Source: Eulemur rufifrons
Lineage: Eukaryota; Chordata; Mammalia; Primates; Lemuridae
Length of the DNA stretch: 64,000 bases
Direction of reading: 5' to 3'
Assembly (NCBI RefSeq): GCF_041146395.1
Contig: NC_091009.1
Coordinates: 631,001-695,000 of the forward strand
This document shows positions 10,163 to 25,159 of the stretch, in pieces. The notes beneath the pieces were generated by a model. It saw only the letters and a program-made list of their open reading frames with translations, made no database searches and had not been told where the DNA came from. A program made the translations under genes and the position numbers. Every line of letters starts with the position of its first letter. Position 1 is the first letter of the stretch.

Positions 10163-12026
10163 CTAAACTTCATCCTTAACCCTAACCATACTCCTAACCC
10201 TAAATCTAATTCTCAGACTTCTTGCTTTCTTAGAGTTTAGAAAGCCTGCCATCCTCCCATGCCATGCGTGAAAGGAGGCTCTACCACTGTGTCCTGCATG
10301 AAACCCACGGGCCCATAGCCAGAGTATGATAGAGTGGGTTCCCGGGTACAATCCCAGCCCCCTAAACTCCCCCCGCCCGCCCAATGCAGACAGGGCCCGT
10401 GCGCTAAGCATAAACAATACCTTTAACAGATAACCCTAACCCTGAACATAACACCCAACCCCGTTCCTATTTCTCCCCTTAACACGTAAACCTCACCGTG
10501 CGCCTAACTTTAACCTCTTATCCTAACGTTAATGCATAACCCATTCCCTGAGAACAACCCCTATCCCATAATTCTAACCCTATCTCCTAGTCATCACTGG
10601 AACACCTAATCCCTAACCCTAATTCTAAACCGCTAACCCTAACCGGAACCCTACCTACAACCCTAACACTGACAGTAACCCTTACTTCTAACCCCAACGC
10701 TATGCCTAACAAAAACCCTAACCCTTCACCCAAACCCCTAAGCCTTACGCTAACCCTTAACCCTAATCCTAATCCTAACCATTAAACCTAACCCTAGCTC
10801 TTAAAGCTAACCCTAAACCTTACCCTCACGACTAGACCTAACCCTGACACTAACCTAACACCTAACCCTAACCAGAACCCCTAAAGCTAACCCTGAACCC
10901 TATCCCTAACCCTAGCAGTAAACTTTAACCCTAAACCTAAGCCCAAACCATAACCCTAATCCTATCCTTTTACCCTAAAACTAACCTCTATACCTAACCC
11001 CTATACCTAGCCCTAACTCTAACCCCAATCCTAATTCTAACCATACCCCTTCATAAAACACGAACTCCTAACCTCTAACCCTAACACTAACCAAAAACCC
11101 TAATCGCTAATCCGTAACCCTAATGCTTAACCTTTACCCTAACCGTTAACCCTCACCCTAATTCTTAACACTGACCCTAACCATAACTTTTAACTCTAAG
11201 CCTAACCCTTAACCCTACAGTAAAGAAGACCCTTAATGCTGATGGGATCCCTTTTCCCTAACCCTAACACTACAGCTAAAAATAACCCTAACCTTTGATC
11301 CTTAAACCTAACCCCTAACACTTACTTTAACCCCAAACCCTAACCCTAATCCTAAGCATTAAACCTAACCCTATCTCTTAACCCTAACACTAGCCCTTAC
11401 CCTAACGCCTAGTTCTAACCCTAAATCTTACCTCCCGCCTAATAGTAACCTTACGCCCTAATGCTAACGCTAACCCTGAACCCTAAACCTACCCGTAACC
11501 CTTAACACTAACCTTATCCGTGAACCTTAACCCTGACCCTAACCATTACCCGCACCCAAGCATTTAACCCTGACCCTACCCCTAATCCTTAATGATAACC
11601 CTAACACTAAACCCTAACCCTAAGCCCAACACTTAACCCTAATCCTATCCCTTAACCTAACCCTAACCCTAATGCTAACCCCTAAACGTAACCCTAACCG
11701 TCACCAGTAAACCTAACTCTAACCTCTAACACAAACCATAGAACATAACTCTAACCCTAAAACTAACCCTAACCCTAACCCTAACCCTAAACCCTAACTC
11801 TTAACCTTAACACTAAGTGTTAACTCTCACGCTAACCTTTAATCCTAACCCTAATCCTAATCTTCAACCCTAAACCTAACACTTAACCCTAACCCTGTAC
11901 CAAACCCTAACCCCTCATCTTAACCCTAACCGTAAACCTCAACCTGAAACCAAAGTGTAACCGTTAAACCTAAGAGTAACCTTTAACCCTAACCCTAAGC
12001 CCTATCCCTAAACCCTCACCCTAACA
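10163..12026 (-). repeat. A-type unit 1, 1864 bp (start of the uniform A array)
   Basis: First of an uninterrupted run of A units. Core about 10212-10414, with private changes GCCATCCTCCC and CCATAGCCAGAG. The small island holds BamHI at 11245 within AAAGAAGACCC. It resembles the truncated unit at 2581 more than its right-hand neighbours. Confidence 0.9.
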
Positions 12027-13895
12027 CTAAACTTCATCCTTAACCCTAACCAGAATCCTAACCCTAAATCTAATTCTCAGACTTCTTGCTTTCTTAGAGT
12101 TTAGAAAGCCTGCAATCCTCCCATGCCATGCGTGAAAGGATGCTCTACCACTGTGTCCTGCATGAAACCCACAGGCCCATACCCAGAGTATGATAGAGTG
12201 GGTTCCTGGGTACAATCCCAGCCCCCTAAACTCCCCCCTCCCGCCCAATGCAGACAGGGCCCGTGCGCTAAGCATAAACAATACCTTTAACAGATAACCC
12301 TAACCCTGAACATAACAACCAACCCTGTTCCTATTTCTCCCCTTAACACGTAAACCTCACCGTGCGCCTAACTTCAACCTCTTATCCTAACGTTAATGCA
12401 TAACCCATTTCCTGAGAACAACCCCATCCCATAATTCTAACCCTATTTCCTAGTCATCACTGTGACACCTAATCCCTATCCCTAATTCTAAACCGCTAAC
12501 CCTAACCGTAACCCTAACTACAACCCTAACACTGACAGTAACCCATACTTCTAACCCCAACGCTATGCGTAACAAAAACCCTAACCCTTGACCCTAACCC
12601 TTCACCATTACCCCTAAGCCTTACCCTAACCCTTAACCCTAATCCTAATCCTAACCATTAATCCTAACCCTAGCTCTTAAAGCTAACCCTAAACCTTACC
12701 CTCACGACTAGACCTAATCCTGACACTAACCTAACACCTAACCCTAACCAGAACCCCTAAAGCTAACCCTGAACCCTATCCCTAACCCTAGCAGTAAACT
12801 TTAACCCTAAACCTAAGCCCAACCCGTAACCCTAATCCTATCCTTTTACCCTAAAACTAACCCCTAAACCTAACCCCTATACCTCACCCTAACTCTAACC
12901 GCAATCCTAATTCTAACCATACCCCTTCATAAAACACTAACTCCTAACCGCTAACCCTAACACTATCCAAAAACCCTAATCACTAATCCCTAACTATAAC
13001 GCTTAACCTTTACCCTAACCGTTAACACTCACCCTAAATCTTAACACTGACCCTAACCTGAAACTTTAACTCTAAGCCTAACCCTTAACCCTACAGTAAG
13101 GAAGACCCTTAATGCTAATGGGATCCCTTATCCCTAACCCTAAAACTACAGCTAAAAATAAACCTAACCTTGATCCTTAAACCTAACCTCTAACACTTAC
13201 TTTAACCCCAAACCCTAACCCTAATCCTAAGCATTAAACCTAACCCTATCTCTTAACCCTAACGCTAGCCCTTACCCTAACGCCTAGATCTAACCCTAAA
13301 TCTAACCTACCGCCTAATCCTAACCTTAAGCCCTAATGCTAACTCTAACCCTGAACTCTAAACCTACCCGTAACCCTTAACACTAACCCTATCCGTGAAC
13401 CTTAACCCTGACCCTAACCATTACCCGCACCCAAGCATTTAACCCTGACCCTACCCCTAATCCTTAATGATAACCCTAACACTAAACCCTAACCCTAAGC
13501 CCAACACTTAACCCTAATCCTATCCCTTAACCTAACCCTAACCCTAATGCTAACCCCTAAACGTAACCCTAACCGTCACCAGTAAACCTAACCCTAACCT
13601 CTAACACAAACCATAGCACATAACTCTAACCCTAAAACTAACCCTAAACCTAACCCTAAACCCTAACTCTTAACCTTAACCCTAAGTGTTAACTCTCACG
13701 CTAACCTTAAATCCTAACCCTAATCCTAATCTTCAACCCTAAACCTAACACTTAACCCTAACCCTGTACCAAACCCTAACCCCTCATCTTAACCCTAACC
13801 GTAAACCTCAACCCGAAACCAAAGTGTAACCGTTAAACCTAAGAGTAACCTTTAACCCTAACCCTTATCCCTAACCGTAAGCCCTCACCCTAACA
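12027..13895 (-). repeat. A-type unit 2, 1869 bp
   Basis: Complete A unit. The core at about 12076-12278 has GAAAGGATGCTC and CCCCCCTCCCGCC. BamHI at 13121. Carries the rarer AACCTTGATCC (two T) form near 13166, also seen in units at 15775 and 28864. Confidence 0.9.
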
Positions 13896-15774
13896 CTAAA
13901 CTTCATCCTTCACTCTAAACATAATCCTAACCCTAAATCTTATTCTCGGACTTCTTGCTTTCTTAGAGTTTAGAAAGCCTGCAATCCTCCCATGCCATGC
14001 GTGAAAAGAGGCTCTACCACTGTGTCCTGCATGAAACCCACGGGCCCATACCCAGAGTATGATAGAGTGGGTTCCCGGGTACAATCCCAGCCCCCTAAAC
14101 TCCCCCCGCCCGCCTAATACAGACAGGGCCCGTGCGCTAAGCATAAACAATACCTTTAACAGATAACCCTAACCCTGAACATAACACCCAACCCTGTTCC
14201 TATTTCTCCCCTTAACACGTAAACCTCACCGTGCGCCTAACTTTAACCTCTTATCCTAACGTAAATGCATAACCCATTTCCTGAGAACAACCCCTATCCC
14301 ACAATTCTAACCCTATCTCCTAGTCATCACTGTGACACCTAATCCCTAACCCTAATTCTAAACCGCTAACCCTAACTGTAACCCTACCTACAACATTAAC
14401 ACTGACAGTAACCCATACTTCTAAACCCAACGCTATGCCTAACAAAAACCCTAACCCTTGACCCTAACCCTTCACCCTAACCCCTAAGCCTTACCCTAAC
14501 CCTTAACCCTAATCCTAATCCTAACCATTAAACCTAACCCTAGCTCTTATAGCTAACCCTAAACCTTACCCTCACGACTGGACCTAACCCTGACACTAAC
14601 CTAACACCTAACCCTAACCAGAACCCCTAAAGCTAAGCCTGAACCCTATCCCTAACCCTAGCAGTAAACTTTAACCCTAAACCTAAGCCCAATCCCATAA
14701 CCCTAATCCTATCCTTTTACCCTAAAACTAACCCCTAAACCTAACCCCTATACCTCACCCTAACTCTAACCCCAGTCCTAATTCTAACCATACCCCTTCA
14801 TAAAACACTAACTCCTAACCGCTAACCCTAACACTAACCAAAAACCCTAATCACTAATCCCTAACCCTAACGCTTAACCTTTACCGTAACCGTTAACCCT
14901 CACCCTAAATCTTAACACTGACCCTAACCTTCACCTTTAACTCTAAGCCTAACCCTTAACCCTACAGTAAGGAAGACCCTTAATGCTAATGGGATCCCTT
15001 ATCCCTAACCCTAACACTACAGCTAAAAATAACCCTAACCTTTGATCCTTAAACCTAACCCCTAACACTTACTTTAACCCCAAACCCTAACCCTAATCCT
15101 AAGCATTAAACCTAACCCTATCTCTTAACCCTAACGCTAGCCCTTACCCTAACGCCTAGATCTAACCCTAAATCTAACCTACCGCCTAATCCTAACCTTA
15201 AGCCCTAATGCTAACTCTAACCCTGAACCCTAAACCTACCCGTAACCCTTAACACTAACCCTATCTGTGAACCTTAACGGTGACCCTAACCATTACCCGC
15301 ACCCAAGCATTTAACCCTGACCCTACCCCTAATCCTTAATGATAACCCTAACACTAAACCCTAACCCTAAGCCCAACACTTAACCCTAATCCTATCCCTT
15401 AACCCTAACCCTAACCCTAACCCTTATGCTAACCCCTAAACGTAACCCTAACCGTCACCAGTAAACCTAACCCTAACCTCGAACACAAACCATAGCACAT
15501 AATTCTAACCCTAAAACTAACCATAACCCTAACCCTAAACCCTAACTCTTAACCTTAACCCTAAGCGTTAACTCTCACGCTAACCTTTAATCCTAACCCT
15601 AATCCTAATCTTCAACCCTAAACCTAACACTTAACCCTAACCCTGTACCAAACCCTAACCCCTCATCTTAACCCTAACCGTAAACCTCAACCCTAAACGA
15701 AAGTGTAACCGTTAAACCTAAAAGTAACCTTTAACCCTAACCCTAATTCCTAACCCTAAGCCCTCACCCTAACA
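13896..15774 (-). repeat. A-type unit 3, 1879 bp
   Basis: Complete unit with the rare CCTTCACCTTT marker near 14928 that recurs at about 29892, 46728 and 63385. The front half has AACGTAAATGCAT, CCCACAATTC and CAACATTAACACTG, shared with units at 34501 and 62342. The tail has CCTCGAACAC near 15477 and AAACGAAAGTG near 15695, shared with the unit at 28864. Confidence 0.9.
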
Positions 15775-17656
15775 CTGAACTTCATCCTTAACCGTAACCA
15801 CAATCCTAACCCTAAATCTCATTCTCAGACTTCTTGCTTTCTTAGAGTTTAGAAAGCCTGCAATCCTCCCATGCCATGCGTGAAAGGAGGCTCTACCACT
15901 GTGTCCTGCATGAAACCCACGGGCCCATACCCAGAGTATGATAGAGTGGGTTCCCGGGTACAATCCCAGCCCGCTAAACTCCCCCCGCCCGCCTAATGCA
16001 GACAGGGCCCGTGCGCTAAGCATAAACAATACCTTTAACAGATAACCCTAACCCTGAACATAACACCCAACCCTGTTCCCATTTCTCCACTTAACACGTA
16101 AACCTCACCTTGCACCTAACTTTAACCTCTTATCCTAACGTTAATGCATAACCCATTTCCTGAGAACAACCCCTATCCCATAATTCTAACCCTATCTCCT
16201 AGTCATCACTGTGACACCTAATCCCTAACCCTAATTCTAAACTGCTAACCCTAACCGTAACCCTACCTACAACCCTAACACTGACAGTAACCCTTACTTC
16301 TAACCCCAACGCTATGCCTATCAAAAACCCTAACCCTTGACCCTAACCCTTCATCCTAACCCCTAAGCCTTACCCTAACCCTTAACCCTAATCCTAATCC
16401 TAACCCTTAAACCTAACCCTAGCTCTTAAAGATAACCCTAAACCTTACCCTCACGACTAGACCTAACCCTGACACTAACCTAACACCTAACCCTAACCAG
16501 AACCCCTAAAGCTAACCCTGAACCCTATCCCTAACCCTAGCAGTAAACTTTAACCCTAAACCTAAGCCCAACTCGTAACCCTAATCCTATCCTTTTACCC
16601 TAAAACTAACCCCTAAACCTAACCCCTATACCTCACCCTAACTCTAACCCCAATCCTAATTCTAACCATACCCCTTCATAAAACACTAACTCCTAACCGC
16701 TAACCCTAACACTAACCAAAAACCCTAATCACTAATCCCTAACTCTAACGCTTAACCTTTACCGTAACCGTTAACCCTCACCCTAAATCTTAACACTGAC
16801 CCTAACCTGAACCTTTAACTCTAAGCCTAACCCTTAACCCTACAGTAAGGAAGACCCTTAATGCTAATGGGATCCCTTATCCCTAACCCTAACACTACAG
16901 CTAAAAATAACCCTGACCTTGATCCTTAAACCTAACCCCTAACACTTACTTTAACCCCAAACCCTAACCCTAATCTTAAGCATTAAACCTAACCCTATCT
17001 CTAACCCTAACGCTAGCCCTTACCATAACGCCTAGATCTAACCCTAAATCTAACCTACCGCCTAATCCTAACCTTAAGCCCTAATGCTAACTCTGACCCT
17101 GAACCCTAAACCTACCCGTAACCCTTAACACTAACCCTATCCGTGAACTTTAACCGTGACCCTAACCATTACCCGCACCCAAGCATTTAACCCTGACCCT
17201 ACCCCTAATCCTTAATGATAACCCTAACACTAAACCCGAACCCTAAGTCCAACACTTAACCCTAATCCTATCCCTTAACCCTAACCCTAACCCTAACCCT
17301 AATGCTAACCCCTAAACATAACCCTAACCGTCACCAGTAAACCTAACCCTAACCTCGAACACAAACCATAGCACATAACTCTAACCCTAAAACTAACCCT
17401 AACCCTAACTCTAACCCTAAACCCTAACTCTTAACCTTAACCCTTAGCGTTAACTCTCACGCTAACCTTTAATCCTAACCCTAATCCTAATCTTCAACCC
17501 TAAACCTAACACTTAACCCTAACCCTGTACCTAACCCTAACCCCTCATCTTAACCCTAACCGTAAACCTCCACCCTAAACCAAAGTGTAACCGTTAAACC
17601 TAAGAGTAACCTTTAACCCTAACCCTATTCCCTAACCCTAAGCCCTCACCCTAACA
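15775..17656 (-). repeat. A-type unit 4, 1882 bp
   Basis: Complete unit. Landmark starts CTGAACTTCATCC, so the incidental minus-strand reading frame runs on to 15769. Tail shares CCTCGAACAC (near 17353) with the preceding unit. A run of perfect telomere repeats is present at about 17277-17302. Confidence 0.9.
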
Positions 17657-19539
17657 CTAAACTTCATCCTTAACCCTAACCAGAATCCTAACCCTAAATC
17701 TAATTCTCAGACTTCTTGCTTTCTTAGAGTTTAGAAAGCCTGCAATCCTCCCATGCCATGCGTGAAAGGAGGCTCTACCACTGTGTCCTGTATGAAACCC
17801 TCGGGACCATACCCAGAGTATGATAGAGTGGGTTCCCGGGTACAATCCCAGCCCCCTACCCCCGCCCGCTCGCCTAATGCAGACAGGGCCCGTGCGCTAA
17901 GCATAAACAATACCTTTAACAGATAACCCTAACCCTGAACATAACACCCAACCCTGTTCCTATTTCTCCCCTTAACACGTAAACCTCACCGTGCGCCTAA
18001 CTTTAAACTCTTATCCTAACGTTAATGCATATCCCGTTTCCTGTGAACAACCCCTATCCCATAATTCTAACCCTATCTCCTAGTCATCACTTTGACACCT
18101 AATCCCTAACACTAATTCTAAACCACTAACCCAAACCGAAACCCTACCTACAACCCTAACACTGACAGTAACCCTTACTTCTAAGCCCAACGCTATGCCT
18201 AACAAAAACCCTAACCCTTGACCCTAACCCTTCACCCTAACCCCTAAGCCTTACCCTAACCCTTAACACTAATCCTAATCCTAACCATTAAACCTAACCC
18301 TAGCTCTTAAAGCTAACCCTAAACCTTACCCTCACGACTAGACCTAACCCTGACACTAACCTAACACCTAACCCTAACCAGAACCCCTAAAGCTAACCCT
18401 GAACCCTATCCCTAACCCTAGCAGTAAACTTTAACCCTAAACCTAAGCCCAACCCATAACCCTAATCCTACCCTTTTACCCTAAAACTAACCCCTAAACC
18501 TAACCCCTATACCTCACCCTAACTCTAACCCCAATCCTAATTCTAACCATACCCCTTCATAAAACACTAACTCTTAACCGCTAACTCTAACACAAACCAA
18601 AAGCCCTAATCACTAATCCCTAACCCTAAATCATAACCTTTACCCTAACCGTTAACCCTCACCCTAAATCTTAACACTGACCCTAACCTGAACCTTTAAC
18701 TCTAAGCCTAACCCTTAACCCTACAGTAAGGAAGACCCTTAATGCTAATGGGATCCCTTATCCCTAACCCTACCACTACAGCTAAAAATAACCCTAACCT
18801 TTGATCCTTAAACCTAACCCCTAACACTTACTTTAACCCCAAACGCTAACCCTAATCCTAAGCATTAAACCTAACCCTATCTCTTAACCCTAACGCTAGC
18901 CCTTACCCTAACGCCTAGATCTAACCCTCAATCTAACCTACCACCTAATCCTAACCTTAAGCCCTAATGCTAACTCTAACCCTGAACCCCAAACCTACCC
19001 GTAACCCTTAACACTAACCCTATCCGTGAACCTTAACCCTGACCCTAACCATTACCCGCACCCAAGCATTTAACCTTGACCCTACCCCTAATCCTTAATG
19101 ATAACCCTAACCATAAACCCTAACCCTAAGCCCAACACTTAACCCTAATCCTATCCCTTAACCCTAACCCTAACCCTAAAGCTAACCCCTAAACGTAACC
19201 CTAACCGTGACCAGTAAACCTAAACCTAACCTCTAACACAAACCATAGCACATAACTCTAACCCTAAAACTAACCCTAACCCTAATCGTAACCCTAACCC
19301 TAAACCCTAACTCTTAACCTTAACCCTATGCGTTAACTCTCACGCTAACCTTTAATCCTAACCCTAATCCTATTCTTCAACCCTAAACCTAAAACTTAAC
19401 CCTAACCCTGTACCTAACACTAACCCCTCATCTTAACCCTAACCCTAAACCTCAACCCGAAACCAAAGTGTAACCGTTAAACCTAAGAGTAACCTTTAAC
19501 GCTAACCCTAATCCCTAACCCTAAGCCCTCACCCTAACA
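17657..19539 (-). repeat. A-type unit 5, 1883 bp (core with small indel)
   Basis: Core at about 17706-17907 is altered: CCTGTATGAAACCCTCGGGACC, and AAACTC is missing in the CCCCCTACCCCCGCCCGCTC stretch. This breaks the reading frame seen in most cores. Tail markers CCTAACCATAAACCC (19104) and GTAAACCTAAACCTAACC (19215) match the unit at 32615. Confidence 0.9.
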
Positions 19540-21410
19540 CTAAACTTCATCCTTAACCCTAACCATAATCCTAACCCTAAATCTCATTCTCAGACTTCTT
19601 GCTTTCTTAGAGTTTAGAAAGCCTGCAATCCTCCCATGCCATGCGTGAAAGGAGGCTCTACCACTGTGTCTTGCATGAAACCCACGGGCCCATACACAGA
19701 GTATGATAGAGTGGGTTCCCGGGTACAATCCCAGCCCTCTAAACTACCCCCGCCCGCCTAATGCAGACAGGGCCCGTGCGCTAAGCATAAACAATACCTT
19801 GAACAGATAACCCTAACCCTGAACATAACACCCAACCCTGTTCCTATTTCTCCCCTTAACACGTAAACCTCACCGTGCGCCTAACTTTAACCTCTTATCC
19901 TAACGTTAATGCATAAACCATTTCCCGAGAACAACCCCTATCCCATAATTCTAACGCTATATCCTAGTCATCACTGTGACACCTAATCCCTAACCCTAAT
20001 TCTAAACCGCTAACCCTAATCGTAACCCTAACTACAACCCTAACACTGACAGTAACACTTACTTCTAACCCCAACGCTATGCCTAACAAAAACCCTAACC
20101 CTTGACCCTAACCCTTCACCCTAACCCCTAAGCCTTACTCTAACCCTTAAACCTAATCCTAATCCTGACCATTAAACCTAACCCTAGCTCTTAAAGATAA
20201 CCCTAAACCTTACCCTCACGACTAGACCTAACCCTGACACTAACCTAACACCTAACCCTAACCAGAACACCTAAAGCCTAGTCTGAACCCTATCACTAAC
20301 CCTAGCAGTAAACTTTAACCCTAAACCTAAGCCCAACCCGTAACCCTAATCCTATCCTTTTACCCTAAAACTAACCCCTAAACCTAACCCCTATACCTCC
20401 CCCTAACTCTAACCCCAATCCTAATTCTAACCATACCCCTTCATAAAACACTAACTCCTAACCGCTAACCCTAACACTAACCAAAAACCCTAATCACTAA
20501 TCCCTAACCCTAACGCTTAACCTTTACCCTAACCGGTAACCCTCACCCTAAATCTTAACACTGACCCTAACCTGAAACTTTAACTCTAAGCCTAACCCTT
20601 AACCCTACAGTAAGGAAGACCCTTAATGCTAATGGGATCCCTTATCCCTAACCCTAACACTACAGCTAACAATAACCCTAACCTTTGATCCTTAAACCGA
20701 ACCCCTAACACTTACTTTAACCCCAAACCCTAACCCTAATCCTAAGCACTAAACCTAACCCTATCTCTTAACCCTAACGCTAGCCCTTACCCTAACGCCT
20801 AGATCTAACCCTAAATCTAACCTACCGCCTAATCCTAACCTTAAGCCCTAATGCTAACTCTAACCCTGAACCCTAAACCTACCCGTAACCCTTAACACTA
20901 ACCCTATCCGTGAACCTTAACCCTGACCCTAACCATTACCCGCACCCAAGCTTTTAACCCTGACCCTACCCCTAATCCTTAATGATAACCCTAACACTAA
21001 ACCCTAACCCTAAGCCCAACACTTAACCCTAATCCTATCCCTTAACCCTAACCCTAATGCTAACCCTAAAATTAACCGTAACCGTGACCAGTAAACCTAA
21101 CCCTAACCTCTAACACAAACCATAGCACATAATTCTAACCCTAAAACTAACCCTAACACTAAACCTAACCCTAAACCCTAACTCTTAACCTTAACCCTAA
21201 GCGTTAACTCTCACGCTAACCTTTAATCCTAATCCTAATCCTAATGTTCAACCCTAAACCTAACACTTAACCCTAACCCTGTACGAAACCCTAACCCCTC
21301 ATCTTAACCCTAACCGTAAATCTCAACCCTAAACCAAAGTGTAACCGTTAAACCTAAGAGTAACCTTTAACCCTAACCCTAATCCCTAACCCTAAGCCCT
21401 CACCCTAACA
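19540..21410 (-). repeat. A-type unit 6, 1871 bp
   Basis: Complete unit. Core has TTGCATGAAACC, CATACACAGAG and AAACTACCCCCG; the last creates a stop in the incidental minus frame. Shares TTAAAGATAACCC (20191) and AAAGCCTAGTCTGAACC (20273) type variants with units at 34501 and 36371. Confidence 0.9.
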
Positions 21411-23036
21411 CTAAACTTCATCCTTAAGCCTAACCATAATCCTACGCCTAAATCTAATTCTCAGACTTCTTGCTTTCTTAGAGTTTAGAAAGACTGCAAT
21501 CCTCCCATGCCTTGCGTGAAAGGAGGCTCTACCACTGTGTCCTGCATGAAACCCACGGGCCCATACCCAGAGTATGATCGAGTGGGTTCCCGGGTACAAT
21601 CCCAGCCTCCTAAACTCCCCCAGCCCGCCTAATGCAGACAGGGCCCGTGCGCTAAGCATAAACAATACCTTTAACAGATAACCCTAACCCTGAACATAAC
21701 ACCCAACCCTGTTCCTATTTCTCCCCTTAACAAGTAAACCTCACCGTGCGCCTAACTTTAACCTCTTATCCTAACGTTAATGCATAACCCATTTCCTGAG
21801 AACAACCCCTATCCCATAATTCTAACCCTATCTCCTAGTCATCACTGTGATACCTAATCCCTAACCCTAATTCTAAACCGCTAACCCTAACCGAAACCCT
21901 ACCTTCAACCCTAACACTGACAGTAACCCTTAATTCTAACCCCAACGGTATGCCTAACACAAACCCTAACCCATGACCCGAACCCTTCACCCTAACCTGT
22001 AAGCCTTACCCTAACCCTTAACCCTAATCCTAATCCTAACCATTAAACCTAACCCTAGCTCTTAAAGCTAACCCTAAACCTTACCCTCACGACTAGACCT
22101 AACCCTGACACTAACCTAACACCTAACTCTAACCAGAACCCCTAAAGCTAACCCTGAACACTATCCCTAACCCTAGCAGTAAACTTTAACCCTAAACCTA
22201 AGCCCAACCCGTAACCCTAATCCTACCCTTTTACCCTAAAACTAACCCCTAAACCTAACCCCTATACCTCAACCTAACTCTAACCCCAATCCTAATTCTA
22301 ACCATACCCCTTCATAAAACACTAACTCCTAACCGCTAACCCTAACACTAACCAAAAACCCTAATCACTAATCCCTAACCCTAACGCTTAACCTTTACCC
22401 TAACCGTTAACCCTCACCCTAAATCTTAACACTGACCCTAACCTTAACCTTTAACTATAAGCCTAACCCTTATCCCTACAGTAAGGAAGACCCTTAATGC
22501 TAATGGGATCCCTTATCCCTAACCCTAACACTACAGCTAAAAATAACCCTAACCTTTGATCCTTAAACCTAACCCCTAACACTTACTTTAACCCCAAACC
22601 CTAACCCTAATCCTAAGCATTAAACCTAACCCTATCTCTTAACCCTAACGCTAGCCCTTACCCTAACGCCTAGATCTAACCCTAAATCTAACCTACCGCC
22701 TAATCCTAACCTTAAGCCCTAATGCTAACTCTAACCCTGAACCCTAAACCTACCCATAACCCTTAACACTAACCCTATCCGTGAACCTTAACCCTGACCC
22801 TAACCATTACCCGCACCCAAGCATTTAACCCTGACCCTACCCCTAATTCTTAATGATAACCCTAACACTAAACCCTAACCCTAAGCCCAACACTTAACCC
22901 TAATCCTATCCCTTAACCCTAACCCTAACAGTAACCCTAATGCGAACCCCTAAACGTAACCCTAACCGTCACCAGTAAACCTAACCCTAACCTCTAACAC
23001 AAACCATAGCACATAACTCTAACCCTAAATCGAACC

Positions 23037-23069
<33 letters not shown>

Positions 23070-23294
23070 TAACCTTAACCCTAAGCGTTAACTCTCACGC
23101 TAACCTTTAATCCTAACCCTAATCCTAATCTTCAACCCCAAACCTAACACTTAACCCTAATCCTGTACCTAACCCTAACCCCTCATCTTAACCCTAACCG
23201 TAAACCTCAACCCGAAACCAAAGTGTAACCGTTAAACCTAAGAGTAACCTTTAACCCTAACCCTAATCCCTAACCTTAAGCCCTCACCCTAACA
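21411..23294 (-). repeat. A-type unit 7, 1884 bp
   Basis: Core shows CCTTGCGTGAAAGG (21510), GTATGATCGAGTGG and CCCCCAGCCCGCC, a set otherwise found together in the units at 36371 and, in part, 38230. Tail has CTAACAGTAACCC and CTAAATCGAACCC near 22924 and 23027, shared with the unit at 30731. Confidence 0.9.
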
Positions 23295-25159
23295 CTAAAC
23301 TTCATCCTTAAGCCTTACCAGAATCCTAACCCTAAATCTCATTCTAAGACTTCTTGCTGTCTTAGAGTTTAGAAAGCCTGCAATCCTCCCATGCCATGCG
23401 TGAAAGGAGGCTCTACCACTGTGTCCTGCATGAAACCCACGGGCCCATACCCAGAGTATGATAGAGTGGGTTCCCGGGTACAATCCCAGCCCCCTAAACT
23501 CCCCCCGCCCGCCTAATGCAGACAGGGCCCGTGCGCTAAGCATAAACAATACCTTGAACAGATAACCCTAACCCTGAACATAACACCCAACCCTGTTCCT
23601 ATTTCTCCCCTTAACACGTAAACCTCACCGTGCGCCTAACTTTAACCTCTTATCCTAACGTTAATGCATAACCCATTTCCTGAGGACAACCCCTATCCCA
23701 TAATTCTAACCCTATCTCCTAGTCATGACTGTGACACCTAATCCCTAACCCTAATCCTAAACCGCTAACCCTAACCGTAACCCTACCTACAACCCTAACA
23801 CTGACAGTAACCCTTACTTCTAACCCCAACGCTATGCCTAACAAATACCCTAACCCTTGACCCTAACCCCTAAGCCTTACCCTAACCCTTAACCCTAATC
23901 CTAATCCTAACCATTAAACCTAACCCTAGCTCTTAAAGCTAACCCTAAACCTTACCCTCACGACTAGACCTAACCCTGACACTAACCTAACACCTAACCC
24001 TAACCAGAACCCCTAAATCTAACCCTGAACCCTATCCCTAACCCTAGCACTAAACTTTAACCCTAAACCTAAGCCCAACCCGTAACCCTAATCCTATCCT
24101 TTTACCCTAAAACTAACCCCTATAACTAACCCCTATACCTCACCCTAACTCTAACCCCAATCCTAATTCTAACCATACCCCTTCATAAAACACTAACTCC
24201 TAACCGCTAACCCTAACACTAACCAAAAACCCTAATCACTAATCCCTAACCCTAACGCTTAACCTTTACCCTAACCGTTAACCCTCACCCTAATTCTTAA
24301 CACTGACCCTAACCTTAAGCTTTAACTCCAAGCCTAACCCTTAACCCTACAGTAAGGAAGACCCTTAAGGCTAATGGGATCCCTTATACCTAACCCTAAC
24401 ACTACAACTAAAAATAACCCTAACCATTGATCCTTAAACCTAACCCCTAACACTTACTTTATCCCCAAACCCTAACCCTAATCCTAAGCATTAAACCTTA
24501 CCCTATCTCTTAACCCTAACGCTAGCCCTTACCCTAACGCCTAGATCTAACCCTAATTCTAACCTACCGCCTAATCCTAACCTTAAGGCCTAATGCTAAC
24601 TCTAACCCTGAACCCTAAACCTACCCGTAACCCTTAACACTAACCCTATCCGTGAATCTTAACCCTGACCATAACCATTACCCGCACCCAAGCATTTAAC
24701 CCTGACCCTAACCCTAATCCTTAATGATAACCCTAACACTAAACCCTAACCCTAAGCCCAACACTTAACCCTAATCCTATCCCTTAACCCTAACCCTAAC
24801 TCTAATGCGAACCCCTAAACGTAACCCTAACCGTCACCAGTAAACCTAACCCTAACCTGTAACACAAACCATAGCACATAACTCTAACCCTAAAACGAAC
24901 CCTAACCCTAACCCTAACCCTTAACCCTAACTCTTAACCTTAACCCTAAGCGTTACCTCTCACGCTAACCTTTAATCCTAACCCTAATCCTAATCTTCAA
25001 CCCTAAACCTAACACTTAACCCTAACCCTGTACCTAACCCTAACCCTTCATCTTAACCCTAACCATAAACCTCAACCCGAAACCAAAGTGTAACCGTTAA
25101 ACCTAAGAGTAACCTTTAACCCTAACCCTAATCCCTAACCCTAAGCCCTCACACTAACA
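23295..25159 (-). repeat. A-type unit 8, 1865 bp
   Basis: Header carries AGCCTTACCAGAATCC and the core TTGCTGTCTTAG, both close to the header of the unit at 34501. Lacks one short CCCTTCACCCTAA segment after CCCTTGACCCTAA, a deletion shared with units at 25160, 27016, 41983 and 43840. Confidence 0.9.

Noticed and set aside
10163..10417. Repeated 84-codon minus-strand frames over the cores (10163 to 62596), considered as a multigene family
   Set aside because: They follow the DNA repeat exactly, have frequent amino-acid changes, stops and indels, end in translated telomere repeat, and have no splice, promoter or polyadenylation context. Treated as non-coding repeat.
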